From: Venturia oleaginea
Lineage: Eukaryota; Ascomycota; Dothideomycetes; Venturiales; Venturiaceae
DNA: 64,000 bases
Assembly: GCA_013176395.1 (NCBI GenBank)
Contig: JABMLP010000003.1
Coordinates: 1,736,001 to 1,800,000 of the forward strand
Direction of reading: 5' to 3'
This document shows positions 22,343-34,992 of this stretch, piece by piece. The notes under the pieces were generated by a model. The model saw only the letters and a program-made list of their open reading frames with translations, did not search any database and had not been told where the DNA came from. A program made the translations under genes and the position numbers. Numbering within the stretch: the first letter of the stretch is position 1; every line of letters begins with the position of its first letter.

Positions 22343-23628
22343 TTACAGCTCCTTCTTGTGCTCCGCCGCACCATTCACGCCTTGCTTTTCTGCGTGCTTC
22401 TTTGCCTTCGCCGCTCTTCTCTTCATACCCACGTTGGTCTCCCATCCATATCCTGCTCCTGCTGCAAAAACCAAAAATGCTCCAAATCCCATCATGAAGC
22501 TCAATTTGTTTCCAAAAAGCCAGATGCTGAGCATGAAACTGACCAATTTCCTGACGTTGAGCACAATCGTAACCGTGACTGCAGAGCTGGTCGCTCCGAG
22601 AAGGTTGACCCCGGTGATGCAGAGCAACTGAGTCAATGCGTTGACCGAGAGGTTGATAATTGCGTGGGGAATCTTTGAAAATGCCCGCTGCAGGATTTTG
22701 GGAAGGAATGGAGATTCCGCAAGCGCGGGCATGGGCGGGGTATCCGCGAGACTGGCCCATTGCGACCGAAGGATTCCAGCGAGGGGAAGGAACAATGGTA
22801 TCGATAGGAGATGGCTGTAGAAGAGGTTTTCGTCCCAATGGGTTCCGTGCTCTGCGTACACATCTTGAACATATACGCCCATCCACGATGATAGACACTG
22901 GGCTAGTAATAGAATTGAAAGTCCCAATCCTAAAGACGGCTCGCTCAGGTCAACCTTGGTGTCCAATGGTTTGCCCTGGTTCACCGTCAGCGAATGAAGA
23001 GGCTAGAATATTGACAAGCAAACCTTCGAGGCCGCATCAGCCCATGCAGAAGTCATGACTCCAGCAGTCAGGACCACCACCGAAAGAACTTGAAGCTGCG
23101 TATATCGCTTGCCCCTGAGCCATCCCGCAGCCATCGTAGTGACGCTGCCAAAACTCCGCAAGATGATGTGAACAGGAACACTGATGTTGAACGCAAATGC
23201 CCAATTGTTCAACATGTTGACCAAGAAGAACATGGCGGAGCTAAAAAACAACTTTCGAAATGGAATCTTCGTCTTTTTGAGAAAGAAGGGTGGGCTGGTG
23301 GACGATTGCGACGGGTATGCCGAAAGCGCAACAATGATGAATTGACCCAACGTAATGAGGAGCCCTGAAAGCACACAGAAAGTTTAGATATAATATCAAA
23401 GCAGACGCAGTCGAAGTTGCCAACTTACCACTGTCGGGCTCATGTCTGTACCTGATGTTAGCAGTACACAAATTTATCATTTAGGATGCATCTTACTTCA
23501 GGATAGCTTCCAGCGCATATACCTGACTGCGTTAGCATTAGCATTCGATCTTGTCAAATAAGTGTCAGGAGTACATTCGAACAACATCCCCCAAAGATGA
23601 GGGCACTCGTGGCAAGCGCGTCAACCAT
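22343..23628 (-). CDS. UAA-family nucleotide-sugar transporter (Yea4/UDP-GlcNAc type)
   Basis: Multi-pass membrane protein of the drug/metabolite transporter superfamily. Yea4-type members bring UDP-N-acetylglucosamine into the ER for chitin synthesis. The substrate here is inferred. Five exons (23628-23575, 23522-23497, 23451-23429, 23364-23024, 22975-22343) total 1077 nt, giving 358 residues. Exons 2 and 3 are only 26 and 23 nt. Family features include LIFGGCCSNVYALEAILK, EPDSGLLITLGQFIIV, LNNWAFAFNISVPVHIILRS and ALTQLLCITGVNLLGATSS, plus about ten hydrophobic segments. The last four residues are KKEL, a dilysine signal (Lys at -3 and -4) for retrieval to the ER by COPI, which fits an ER location. 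Confidence 0.88.
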
Positions 23629-24483
23629 CGTGGATGCAATCGAAAGAGCGTGTTGTTATCTCATCGAGAGATGCGAGAGAAGGATGCCCTGCAGAAGAAA
23701 GGGGTTAGTCAAGAATGACCAAGTAAACCAAGTCAAGAGAATGCAATGTGGTGACGTTGCGGTGCAAGCAGTGAAAATCTGGATGACAGGCCACCTAGCG
23801 AACCACGCTACACAAGTAGCGGAGAATGCGAACTAGCAGAAAGTAAGTGATGCCACTTACAGGTGAAGTCAGTACCCAGACCCAGGAATCAAAGGGATCG
23901 TGTGTGATGTTTCAAATGGACGAGGAAGTCTTGTCGAAGTGCTGTGGTGAGACGGCGAGAACGTGTCCGCGAGTGATCCTTGTATACTATGATATGAGGA
24001 TCAGGAGTATCAAGACAGCCCTTCCGGTTCGGTTCATACATCGTTTAAGGTTTTCAAGGATCATTCTTCAGGAATTGCCGAATTCGGCAGGAACAATCAT
24101 TGTCTACAAACATTTGCTTTTGTGCTGCACTAAAATGTTACTCATATGGTCCTCCCTCCCCTGCTCAATACAAGACGAATGTCCAAACATGGTTAGTTCT
24201 CTTGGATCTACACGTGGTATTGTCAACTACTACATAGCTGGCTTCCTTTCTCTCCCTATACAGAGATTTGGTCTACTGTCTTTGGCGTTCCCAATGCCCT
24301 CGCCCGTCAAAAATGGTCATGCTGTTCCTGTTCTTCGTCTATCGCAACTTGAACCTAGACTCCGAATCCTCAACCTAACTTCGTTGTACGCACAAAAACG
24401 ACGACCCCAAATCAAAGAAAGGAAGAGGAAAACGCCACCAGCTCAGCCAGCCCCAAGCCCAAAATCCCAAATCGCTATGCAGC
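23629..24483. promoter_or_regulatory. Upstream region of the sugar transporter; no gene seen
   Basis: About 855 bp between the transporter start and the CDC55 stop. A plus-strand frame covers part of it and overlaps the last CDC55 exon in antisense, without any family feature. I treat the stretch as promoter plus CDC55 3' UTR. Confidence 0.4.
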
Positions 24484-26315
24484 TTACAATGCAGAGAAGA
24501 CGAAGAGCTGTTGGAATCAGTCGGTAGGCCATGAGACTGGATTATGAGTGTACTTACGTTGTTGGTCGCAGCGATAGCGATGCTGTCTTCAAAAGGATGC
24601 CAACTCATATGCAGAATCTTTTTATTGAAGTCGATTTGATCTGCATCAGTCTCTTTGCGCATTCTTTGTCCGGCACCAACGGCTCCAGCCGCAGGGCTGC
24701 CTGCTCTTGAGCCTCCCTTCTTACCGCCAGATCCTCCAGGGCTTGCCGCAGAGTTCATTGGTGTTGGAATACCAACCTTCTTGGCCTTGAAAGCCGATTT
24801 ATCGGCTTGAAGTACCACCTCTGTATCCTTGTCAGGATCTGATGGATAGATCATGAAGTTGTTGTTATAAGACCCGGTCATGACATTCTTAGCATCTCCT
24901 GAGAAGACTACTTCGAATTTGTCGAAAATGCTGTCGTTCTCGTATGTATCACACAACCGTGGACGGAGGTGTTCATGGATGGGGATCGTCTTGATCGGCT
25001 GCCTCTCCATGTTGACGTCCCAAATCTTGACCGTGAGATAGTCACGCGAAAGAATGTACCGCCCGTCGTGTGAAAATCGGACGTCAGAGATGGATGAGAT
25101 GATTTCGGAGAAGAATGAGCGAGATTGGGGGTCTTCTTCCTGCTCGAACTCTGGAAAGCAACTGTCAGTCATAGCTAGACTTTCGAGGGTTGAAAGACTT
25201 ACGTTTAGCATGCTGGTCGCAAAGCGCGCTCTCCCTCATGTCAGCAAGCTTAATAGTCCCTTTAGAGCTCGCGTACATGAACCAATTGCAGCTGGTCGGG
25301 TGGAATTCGGCAGCTGTGATGACCTCGGTCAGCTCTTCCATATTCGCAGGTTTGATATCGACAATGTTGAAACTCTGGTCTTGGATGTTGAGATTCCAGA
25401 GGTTAATCCTAAGGTCGTCGGAGCTGATGAAGGTCTCGCCATCGCTGTTGACGGATATGCTATTGATGTGGTAGGCGTGGGCATTTGCATAGGTCTTGCG
25501 GGGCACGGCTGCGACGACAGTGTCGTGATGGGTCAGGCGTGGTAGCTTCAAGTCTCCTGCCGATCGAAAGTGTACATTGGGATTTCGCACTGGCCCGCCC
25601 CCTCCAGTCACCCCGCCTCCAGGAGTCAGTTCGTGCGATAAGTTGTTCTCTGCCACCACCTTCAACGACTTCTCAAACACCTTCCATAGCTTTATTGTCT
25701 TGTCGTTGGTCGAAAGAAGGTAGTGGGAGGCGTTTTGTCGTCGACACCATTTGATTTTGTTGATTTTCTCTTCTATTTCTAAGGATTTGAGGTAATCGAA
25801 TTCAGGCTCGTGTGATTGAAATTCGGTGTGGAACTTGTATTCGCAGGTTTTTTTCTGCAGAAAATCAGTGCTGTGTTGCCATGTACATTTACATATACTG
25901 ACCGTGTCGTTGCGCTCAAAGAGAACGACTCGTCCGCCCTTGTCGCCAGTTGCAAGATAGTTTCCCGTTTGGTCGAACTCGACCGTTGAAATGATATCGG
26001 CTAGACACAGGACAGGAGTTAGCCTCGCCTGAGACAGATATTGCCAAACTTGCAGTCGAGATTACCTTCTGTTATGTCCTCGACATCGCCTTTGTCCCCA
26101 AAACATCTGCGACCGCGGTTAGTATTTGATAGATCAAAGAGGAGTGTTCCGCGATGGAAGCACAAGTGAGCGCCAGTGAGCGATTGACATGGATTTGTCG
26201 CCAGAAAAGGAATAGATCACAAGGTATTCACAGCTCTGGGCAGTGAAGTGGTGGAGACATACTGCGTGAACTTCCATGTCGTGGGGTTTCCTGAATTCTC
26301 GAGGGTGTCCACCAT
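24484..26315 (-). CDS. CDC55: Protein phosphatase 2A regulatory B subunit (PR55/Cdc55), WD40
   Basis: Substrate-targeting B subunit of PP2A, acting in mitosis, spindle checkpoint and morphogenesis. Six exons on the minus strand (26315-26263, 26106-26066, 26000-25903, 25854-25203, 25150-24558, 24507-24484) total 1461 nt, giving 486 residues. It starts [18 protein letters not shown]. Family motifs are [20 protein letters not shown], with [78 protein letters not shown] and [17 protein letters not shown]. The last exon is only 24 nt and encodes LFVFSAL, the family ending. A Gly/Ser-rich insert of about 35 residues lies between the last two WD repeats, longer than in yeast. It is divergent with RPL3. 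Confidence 0.95.
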
Positions 26316-28143
<1,828 letters not shown>

Positions 28144-28486
28144 TTTCTTTCTCTTGGCATGGATGCGTGGTGTATGGGACTTTATTCGGCGTTTCACGTC
28201 CTAACGAAAGCAAGGATAAATAGCGAGCTGAAGCTTGAGTGCAAAAATTCAAGAGATGATGCATTACTGAAGATGGTTCCGTTTTCTAGTGAACATGGAA
28301 GTGATTCTGGATTGGTTTTTGACATGAACATGATGGGCCCAGCCGTGATGCATTCGACGTGCATGATTGTATAAAATCCCGAATTATTTCTCATACCTGC
28401 TTCAGCTTAGTTGACTGGGCAGTTCGTGGGCTCAGTTGAAACGTTCAAGCCATGCTCAAAGATGCTTTACAGCTTCGATGGAGCTA
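28144..28486. other. RPL3 3' region up to transposon insertion
   Basis: 343 bp of AT-rich sequence with no gene, ending at the TA dinucleotide (28485-28486) that flanks the following element. Confidence 0.45.
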
Positions 28487-28531
28487 ACGTGTTTCACCAC
28501 TCAGTGGGCCACCCCAGTCAGTGGGCCACCC
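28487..28531 (+). repeat. Left terminal inverted repeat of pogo-like element
   Basis: Begins ACGTGTTTCACCACTCAG. It matches the reverse complement of 29385-29429 at 44 of 45 positions. It contains a direct repeat of CAGTGGGCCACCC, which could be a double transposase binding site. Confidence 0.9.
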
Positions 28532-28612
28532 TCACCACTAAATTTTATGTTATCGTCCAATAAATCTACCACCACTATGATCATTATCAAAATAACTCTA
28601 CTAATACGTTCT

Positions 28613-29345
28613 CTAGGTATTTGGACATCGATTGATCTTATGACCTTGAATACCGCAGCCACTGCACGTTGGTAATGCTCGCTGTTGTACGACGACTTCC
28701 TGATCTTGAACACTCTCTCCAGAGTTATTTTTGCCTCCCTGAACTAAGAACTGACCCTGTTGAGCCTGTAAAACGCCTCCATCTGCAATATGTTGTCTAC
28801 GATATTGTTGCTTCTGTTTTCGTCGTTGGTTCTCTACACGAAGCTTCTTATTCTCTTCTGCAAGTATCACTGCAGAATTCATTGCGACTTGGCATCCTTT
28901 GATAAGTTGACTGATTGCTTGACTGCTTGGGCTCTGAGATTGGCGATGAAGAAGGTCTCGGACGAGCTGAGCCTGCTGTTGAAGCTGAGCTATTGTACGA
29001 GGAGTTTCTGACGTCCAATGTGGTGCTACTCTATGGGGTGTTCCTGGTGGTGATGGCGTTTTGGTGACTGTAAGCGACGAAAGAACACGCTGCGGGTTAT
29101 ATGGAACAAGTCCTGTCGCTTGAAAACCGCTCTTGATATTCTGCTCAGAGAAGACAGTTGGTCGGGTGCTTGTATAGATCGAGAGAAAGTCCTCTTTGTC
29201 GATATGGTGGATTCCTTGTAGCTCGAGATATATCGTACAACGCTGAGATTTGACGTTGACTTGAATTTTGATTCTTTTGAAAGCTTTGCTTCGCAACAAG
29301 TAATCTAGCCTCTTTGTGGGCTGATTCAGGCGTTGGTGTTGACAT
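28613..29345 (-). pseudogene. Internally deleted pogo-class transposase
   Basis: The 5' part (start at 29345, ARLLVAKQSFQKNQNSSQRQ) is an N-terminal segment of a fungal pogo transposase with the helix-turn-helix beginning. After about 50 residues the frame changes and the sequence jumps to the transposase C terminus: IHHIDKEDFLSIYTSTRPTV, then GFQATGLVPYNPQRVLSSL. The DDE catalytic domain, normally about 200-250 residues, is missing. The last residues form a CCHC zinc knuckle (CSGCGIQGHKINRC, spacing CX2CX4HX4C). The protein cannot catalyse transposition as it stands. Confidence 0.8.
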
Positions 29346-29429
29346 TATCGCAATTATTGTACGAAGAGAATGGACTTTTTGATGGGGTGGCCCACTGACT
29401 GGGGTGGCCCACTGAGTGGTAAAACACGT

Positions 29430-29751
29430 TATCTCTAATCACGTAATTTCTTGAGACACAAATACAGTTGGAATACCAGATTCGGCGAAGTCCGGCACGA
29501 AACAAACCATTTGTCCGCTCGCCTAACTATACGTACCGCCGCCGCCTTGCCGGGCCCTTCAACATGAGGCGAGCCCTACCCTGTCTCTACCCTTGGCTTC
29601 GATGCATCTGTCTCCTCAGACAATAAAGATTTCCTTCCTTCCTCCCGCCTCTGTGCATCGTTTAGTGAGATTACGGTCGTGTTCCTGCATTACACGGGCG
29701 CGATCTTGACAGCTCCACTGACAGACGGCGCTGCCAGTTGATACAGGCGCA
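29430..29751. promoter_or_regulatory. Upstream region of the dehydrogenase gene
   Basis: 322 bp from the transposon end to the next start codon. No gene. It contains CT-rich stretches (TTCCTTCCTTCCTCCC near 29630) typical of fungal leaders. Confidence 0.4.
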
Positions 29752-31362
29752 ATGTACGTCCTCTTAGGTGCCGGTGTATTCTTTGTCTTTATTTCATTTT
29801 ATCTATGGCATCTCAATCGCGCAATGGCTGGCATCCCTGAAGAGGTCACGAAGATTTCCCCCCATCGCTGGACGCAACAAGAAATCAAAACGACATATGC
29901 AAAGGTCATCAAGGACCCAATTGATGACATTGCACATCTCCCACCAAAACTGGAAAGACGATATATAATCGTAGGAGGCTCAGGTGAGAACTGCTCTTGC
30001 CAGGATGATAGAGTCGGAAGCATTAAAAGGACTGACACACTGCTGACTGTAGGCCTGGTGGGCGGCTGCATCATCTTACATCTTCTTGCGCGTGGCCAAT
30101 CACCAGAATCCATACGACTTGTGGACTTCCGAGCACCCGTGCGAAAAGATTACCTCGATAACAAGGCAGCCAGCAAAGTCCACTTCGCTCAAGCAGACAT
30201 CACTTCCGAAGCATCGACCAACGAGGCCTTCGATAAGCCATGGCCAAAATCTGTTGCCCAGCTTCCTTTGACAGTAATCCACACGGCTGCCGTGATCAAT
30301 CCATCTGAGCGTGCAAAGTCTTTGCTGTACCGCTGCTCAACGGTAAACTTGAATGGAACAATCAATGTTCTCAACGCCGCCAAAAGAGCGGCAGCTGACG
30401 TTTTAATCGGGACCTCATCAGGATCCGTTGACATACGCCCTGTCAATTTCTGGATTCCACCTTGGGCTAGGTGGCCTCGTCGATTCGTACAGACTGTTGG
30501 ACACGTGGATACTGCTGCACCATTACGATCCCATGAAGAGTATTTTGGAAACTACGCAGTGACCAAAGCTGCCGCCGAAAAGGTTGTTCTAAACGCCAAT
30601 GGTCAAACTCTCAAAACGGGTGTCATCCGTCCTGCCAATGGCATCTATGGCAACCGATATGATCACACTCTCGGCACATATATGAGCATGAGCAAGGTTC
30701 CAACGTAAGAGATTCGTTTTTTAAACCTTAATATTTGAGGCATCTCGTGGCTGACCTTTACTAGCTGGATCGCCCACATCGTTCAGAACTTTGTTCATTC
30801 CAAAAACGTCTCCGTTGCCCACCTTCAACTCGAAGCGGCCCTATTAACCCCCTCCCCTAAAGCTGCAGGGAAGGCTTATATTATCACGGATCCAAACCCC
30901 GCCATCTCATTTGGTGATATCTATACCATCATTCCCACCATCTCTGTCTCGCCATTTGAGCTTCAATTGATCCCTCCATTTCCAATTCTCCTCTTCTCGT
31001 ATCTCGTTGAAGCATATGTCCTTGCTCAACACGCTCTTCCATCACTGATAGGGAAAATGTTGCCAATACTACCACCAGATATTGCACAGCTTCAGCCAAC
31101 TTTGTTCTCTGTTTCGACTTGCCATGTCATTGCAGATGATGGGGATGCAAGGAAGAGTGTCGAGGAGGGTGGCTTGGGATACAAAGGTATCTGCACGACC
31201 CTGGAGGGTATGTGCATGCAAGTTCGGGAGTGGAATATGGAGAATGCGGATAGTGTAAGAGCAAAGAAACAGGGAGGTATCGACAGAGAGATTACTGGTA
31301 AAATGGAGGCTGGTAACATCGGGGCTGTGGGCGCGACGGTAGGCGCAAACCCGACTTCGTAG
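29752..31362 (+). CDS. 3-beta-hydroxysteroid dehydrogenase-like NAD(P)-dependent protein, membrane-anchored
   Basis: Extended short-chain dehydrogenase/reductase of the 3-beta-HSD family, which includes sterol C-3 dehydrogenases (Erg26). The substrate is not shown. Three exons (29752-29983, 30053-30704, 30765-31362) give 493 residues. An N-terminal hydrophobic helix (YVLLGAGVFFVFISFYLWHL) anchors it in a membrane, probably the ER. The Rossmann glycine motif is split by intron 1: IIVGGSGLVGGCIILHLLA. The catalytic pair is Y-x3-K in NYAVTKAAAEKVV. Intron 1 is 69 nt with no in-frame stop, so reading through would also give an open frame with 23 extra residues, disrupting the glycine motif. The true Erg26 lacks such an N-terminal anchor, so this is more likely a paralogue. 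Confidence 0.8.
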
Positions 31363-33288
31363 GCGTTGGTTCTGCTACTCTATGGCAAGCAGTGGACCTT
31401 TGTGACGGGACTCTCACCACTAGGCTTTACTGCAAAGGAAATTGCTACTATACGGCAGTAGCATACTTAACTCATCAATTGGGCTGCCTCATGAGATAGC
31501 GCAACTCATCATAACGCGCTCAGCCCGAAATCGATGGTGACCACTCTCTAGTCATATTGGGATAATGACTGGCTGGAGATCTTGCGATATCGATATCAGG
31601 CTGAGGGGAGGCTATGGAAGGTGTCTCGAAAGACTGAGCGGAACTGAATCGCCGAATCGCCATGTGACGGTACATCCTTCAAAATTAGGAAGAGTATGTT
31701 GCAAACAGAGTGGTTCAAGGAGGCATACTACGCTCATTTATACCCCCCAGCCGTCTGTATCAAGATGTCGTATACTACTTTCTTTTTAAATTTCCTCTAT
31801 TCAATATCGATTTTTCGGAATTGGTCGCCAGAAATGTAGTGACATCGATCTCGAGCTGAAGAAGTCTCATCTACTGTCTTTAGTCACTCTTTCTGCAATG
31901 GTCTAGGTGTTGTCCCATATGAGATTGCGTTTGGTGAATGATCGAAGTGTCAAGCAGTTGGCCAGTGAAGCAGATTGTTAGGTCAGGTCACGACCGGGTA
32001 AACTACTATCAGTTCACATCCGCCAACAATCGACTGACTCAATCGACCTTAAAAAGAAATGCCAACATTGTAAAGAGCCAAGGCGGGAGAATGCAAACCC
32101 TTGGTGCTCTTTTCTGATTCTTATGAGAAACGCAAGACCACGCAAAGTCAAGTTTCGGGACAGATTTGCCCATTCCAATACTCCCTGCTCTTATGCTAAA
32201 CGAGGACGTCAACATGTATTCAATGGTATTCGGTTGTATTTGACTGCATTCATATGCATTCAAATACGCACCAGTCTATTTCTTTATGATGGGTTGAATG
32301 TCACACAGGATCCTAGGGATCACGTGTTGGCTCAAGGCTCAGGTCATGAGCCATGAGCAGGTCAGCTCAAGAGTCAACCTCTGAGCCATGAGCCATCTGG
32401 CTCATGCATTAGGCTTCGAGCCTTATGGGAGGGTTTCCTATATTATGGACGAGACTCTGCTCCCTCAGTGTCTCGTATCTTCACTCTCTAGTTACTTCGC
32501 TATTGCTTTTAGTTACTTAGCACAATTCACGACTCTTATATCTTGCAAGCTTCGCTTCACTTGTTTGATACGATATTTTCGCCCCGGACCACTTGAACCC
32601 TACTGTACGGATTGGCCAAATCCAGCTAGATTACTTTGAGCCATAGCCTCTGCGTAACATATAGGGAGGACGTTGGACGGACTTTCCTTTCTCTCTTCGT
32701 GGTTATCTCATGTTATGTTTCTCACATAGAAGCTTCTTCAACCTACTACAGTAACGACCTTTTACTTAGATACAATCAAGCACAAGTCATATGCACACGA
32801 AGCAAGCCCACCCCCAACCTTCATACTAACCGACAAGCGTTCAGGATTGATCTGAGGATCAAATCGGTTAGACGACAATTGAATTGGGAGATACATCGAA
32901 TGGCTAGGATCTAGTGAGCCTCCAAAGAACCTGAGCAAGGGAAGATACTTAAGGTAAGTACTTCCAGACTGATATTGCCCTTACCCCAAACCCGCGGACC
33001 AGAACAAGAGGACACAGGTGTCAAGAAGGTCTTGACATAATCAACTGTGTTGAGAAACGAGTTCCCCGTAACATTAAGGTGGTAATAGTTGATATTATAT
33101 TTTCGAGTAATAGACGCGACGGTAAGAGTAGAATCTCGAGATAACTCTACTAGAGTATCTTTAATATCCTCTTCTTGATCTCTATAAGTCTGAGACTGAT
33201 TAGGAGCCATCGTGGTGTTATAATTAATTATTAAAGTTAAACCATCTGAAATATTTGCATTGAGCCGACCCTTTGCATAAAGGTGTTC
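31363..33288. other. Gene-poor stretch with repeat relics
   Basis: About 1.9 kb without a complete gene. It holds repeated GAGCCATGAGC words around 32340-32400, an AT-rich run of TGCATTCATATGCATTCAAAT type near 32250, and, on the minus strand, the start of a transposase (32911-33210, listed separately). The composition and relics suggest an old transposon graveyard. Confidence 0.4.
32911..33210 (-). pseudogene. Transposase N-terminal fragment (pogo-like HTH)
   Basis: The first about 45 residues after the start at 33210 (SQTYRDQEEDIKDTLVELSR, then ASITRKYNIN) look like the Psq-type helix-turn-helix that opens fungal pogo transposases. After that the frame continues into sequence with no family match, so only the 5' end of a gene survives. 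It is not the same copy type as the element at 28487. Confidence 0.45.
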
Positions 33289-33403
33289 GACCCTGCCTGG
33301 AGCAACGGTGCGGAGGTGCCATCTTTTCTTAGCTAATCGCTAAGAAAAGATAAGTTATTAGCTAAGAAAAGATGGGGCCGAAGCGCCGCCGACAGGGAGG
33401 GTC
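33289..33403. mobile_element. Foldback MITE-like element with perfect 19-bp hairpin
   Basis: The ends GACCCTGCCTG and, inverted, GACCCTCCCTG mark a 115-bp unit. Its centre is a perfect inverted repeat: CCATCTTTTCTTAGCTAAT at 33319-33337 pairs with 33357-33375, across a 19-nt spacer. The spacer itself holds a third copy of GCTAAGAAAAGAT. The outer arms are less similar and GC-rich. This looks like a small foldback element or MITE. Target duplications are not clear. Confidence 0.55.
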
Positions 33404-33599
33404 AGGTTCTACCGTATGACCCGGCTAGAGTGTAAGACTCGGTAGACGAGTGGATGGCCATCTCCTATGTATACAGAATATTGGTATTGCTGAGGTTGAG
33501 AGATGAAGAAAGAGTGATGCTGAGAAGTGTAATAGATCTTATCTATCCCCGAAGTCCCTTACATCTGCAGCTCCTCATCATCAATTTCGAACTATCGAA

Positions 33600-34992
33600 A
33601 TGGCTGCTCCACGGTTGTTCAACGTGCCATACCGGCTCTGTCTGAACCCAGTATTCAAACGACAAATACCATCTACATCTACAGCTCCCCGAATAGCTCC
33701 AATATGCGCTCGAAGGAGGAGAGACTATTCACAGTCATATACCCCTCCAAAGCCTATACCTGACTTTGCGTTTGCTTTCGAGTGCGTGCCTCTTCCACGC
33801 AGCACTTGAACAAACAACTGATACTATACAGTATCGACGGTGTTCTCCTTCGAAGTCATGACCCCATACCTCGGGCTCACGAAGCCCTTTTCTTGTTACA
33901 ACAGCAAAATATCCCCTTCATCCTCCTCACAAATGGCGGAGGCAAGACTGAAGCCGCGCGCGTCGAGGACTTGCAGCAAAGCTTAAAAGTTCCGTTGGAC
34001 ATTTCTATGTTTGTGCAGAGTCATACACCATTCGCAGATCTGGAACAATACAAGGACAAAACGATTCTGGTTCTTGGAGGGGAAGGAGATAAATGCCGTT
34101 TGGTCGCAGAAAAGTGAGAGTAGCCGCTCGTTCGTTCAAGTTCAGGACTAACAATCTGCACAGTTACGGCTACAAGTCAGTAGTCGTGCCAGGAGACATC
34201 TTCGTAGCCTATCCCGAAATATGGCCATTCTCATCTCAATTCCTACCATTCTACAAAGAATTCGCCCGACCTCTCCCAAAGCCGATCCACCCAACAGATC
34301 CCTCCCAATCTCTCAAGATAGACGCGATGTTCGTCTACAACGATCCGAGGGACTGGGGTCTTGACGCCACCCTGGTCCTTGACCTTCTCCTCTCGCGCGA
34401 TGGCATAATGGGCACTTTCTCCTCCAAGAACGGCGACACTTCGCTTCCAAACTGCGGATACCAGCAAGATGGGCAACCGAAATTATACTTTTCAAACCCA
34501 GATCTGTGGTGGGCAGCCAAATACCATCTCCCAAGGCTAGGCCAAGGAGGATTTCGCGAATCACTGGAGGGGCTATGGGCGGCAACGACACAAGAAGCAG
34601 ATAAGACAAATCATGGCAAGAAGATACCACTGGAGAAGCAAGTCATAGGCAAGCCGTATGCCTTCACGTATGCCTTCGCGGAAGGACGATTAGTCAAACA
34701 TCGCGAAGCTATGGTACGAGGGGAGTCTTTCCCACCGATTATCAAGCCAGGAGAGATACCGCCAGCTCCAGCACCTTTGAAGAGAGTCTACATGGTCGGA
34801 GATAATCAGGCAAGCGATATAAGGGGTGCAAATAACTACAAGTCTCCTCTGAGGACAGAATGGCATTCCATCCTCGTGGAAACAGGCGTCCACAACAAAG
34901 GCTCCGAGCCTCGTTGGAAACCAAAGCAGATTGTTGGAGATGTGTATGATGCCGTACAATGGGCTTTGAAGTCAAGTGGATGGAAAGTGTAA
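33600..34992 (+). CDS. CECR5/HDHD5-like HAD-superfamily hydrolase, probably mitochondrial
   Basis: HAD phosphatase of the subfamily IIA type (TIGR01456 group). The physiological substrate is unknown. Three exons (33600-33781, 33832-34113, 34164-34992) give 430 residues. The N terminus is Arg/Ser-rich without acids for 45 residues (RIAPICARRRRDYSQSY), a likely mitochondrial presequence. Motif I is FAFDIDGVLLRS with the nucleophile Asp, formed across intron 1. Motif II is FILLTNGGG. Motif IV is VYMVGDNQASDIRGANNY near the C terminus. A C2 cap lies between. All catalytic residues are present, so the enzyme should be active. Confidence 0.85.

Larger units (their letters stand above)
28487..29429 (-). 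mobile_element. Non-autonomous pogo/Fot1-like DNA transposon (943 bp)
   Basis: Terminal inverted repeats of 45 bp (28487-28531 and 29385-29429) differ at one position; each contains the word CAGTGGGCCACCC twice. The element is flanked by TA on both sides (28485-28486 and 29430-29431), the target duplication of the Tc1/mariner/pogo superfamily. Inside, on the minus strand, are the beginning and the end of a pogo-class transposase but not the catalytic middle. The high identity of the ends suggests a fairly recent insertion that could be moved only by an enzyme supplied elsewhere. It sits between RPL3 and the dehydrogenase and breaks no gene I can see. Confidence 0.88.

Noticed and set aside
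22343..22360. C-terminal HKKEL as a KDEL-type luminal retention signal
   Set aside because: The protein is multi-pass and the C terminus is expected in the cytosol. The dilysine rule explains KKEL better.
23847..24527. Plus-strand 226-codon frame between the transporter and CDC55
   Set aside because: No recognisable features; it overlaps the last CDC55 exon in antisense and contains intron-like promoter sequence.
28487..29429. An autonomous transposon
   Set aside because: The catalytic DDE domain is absent; only the two ends of the transposase remain.
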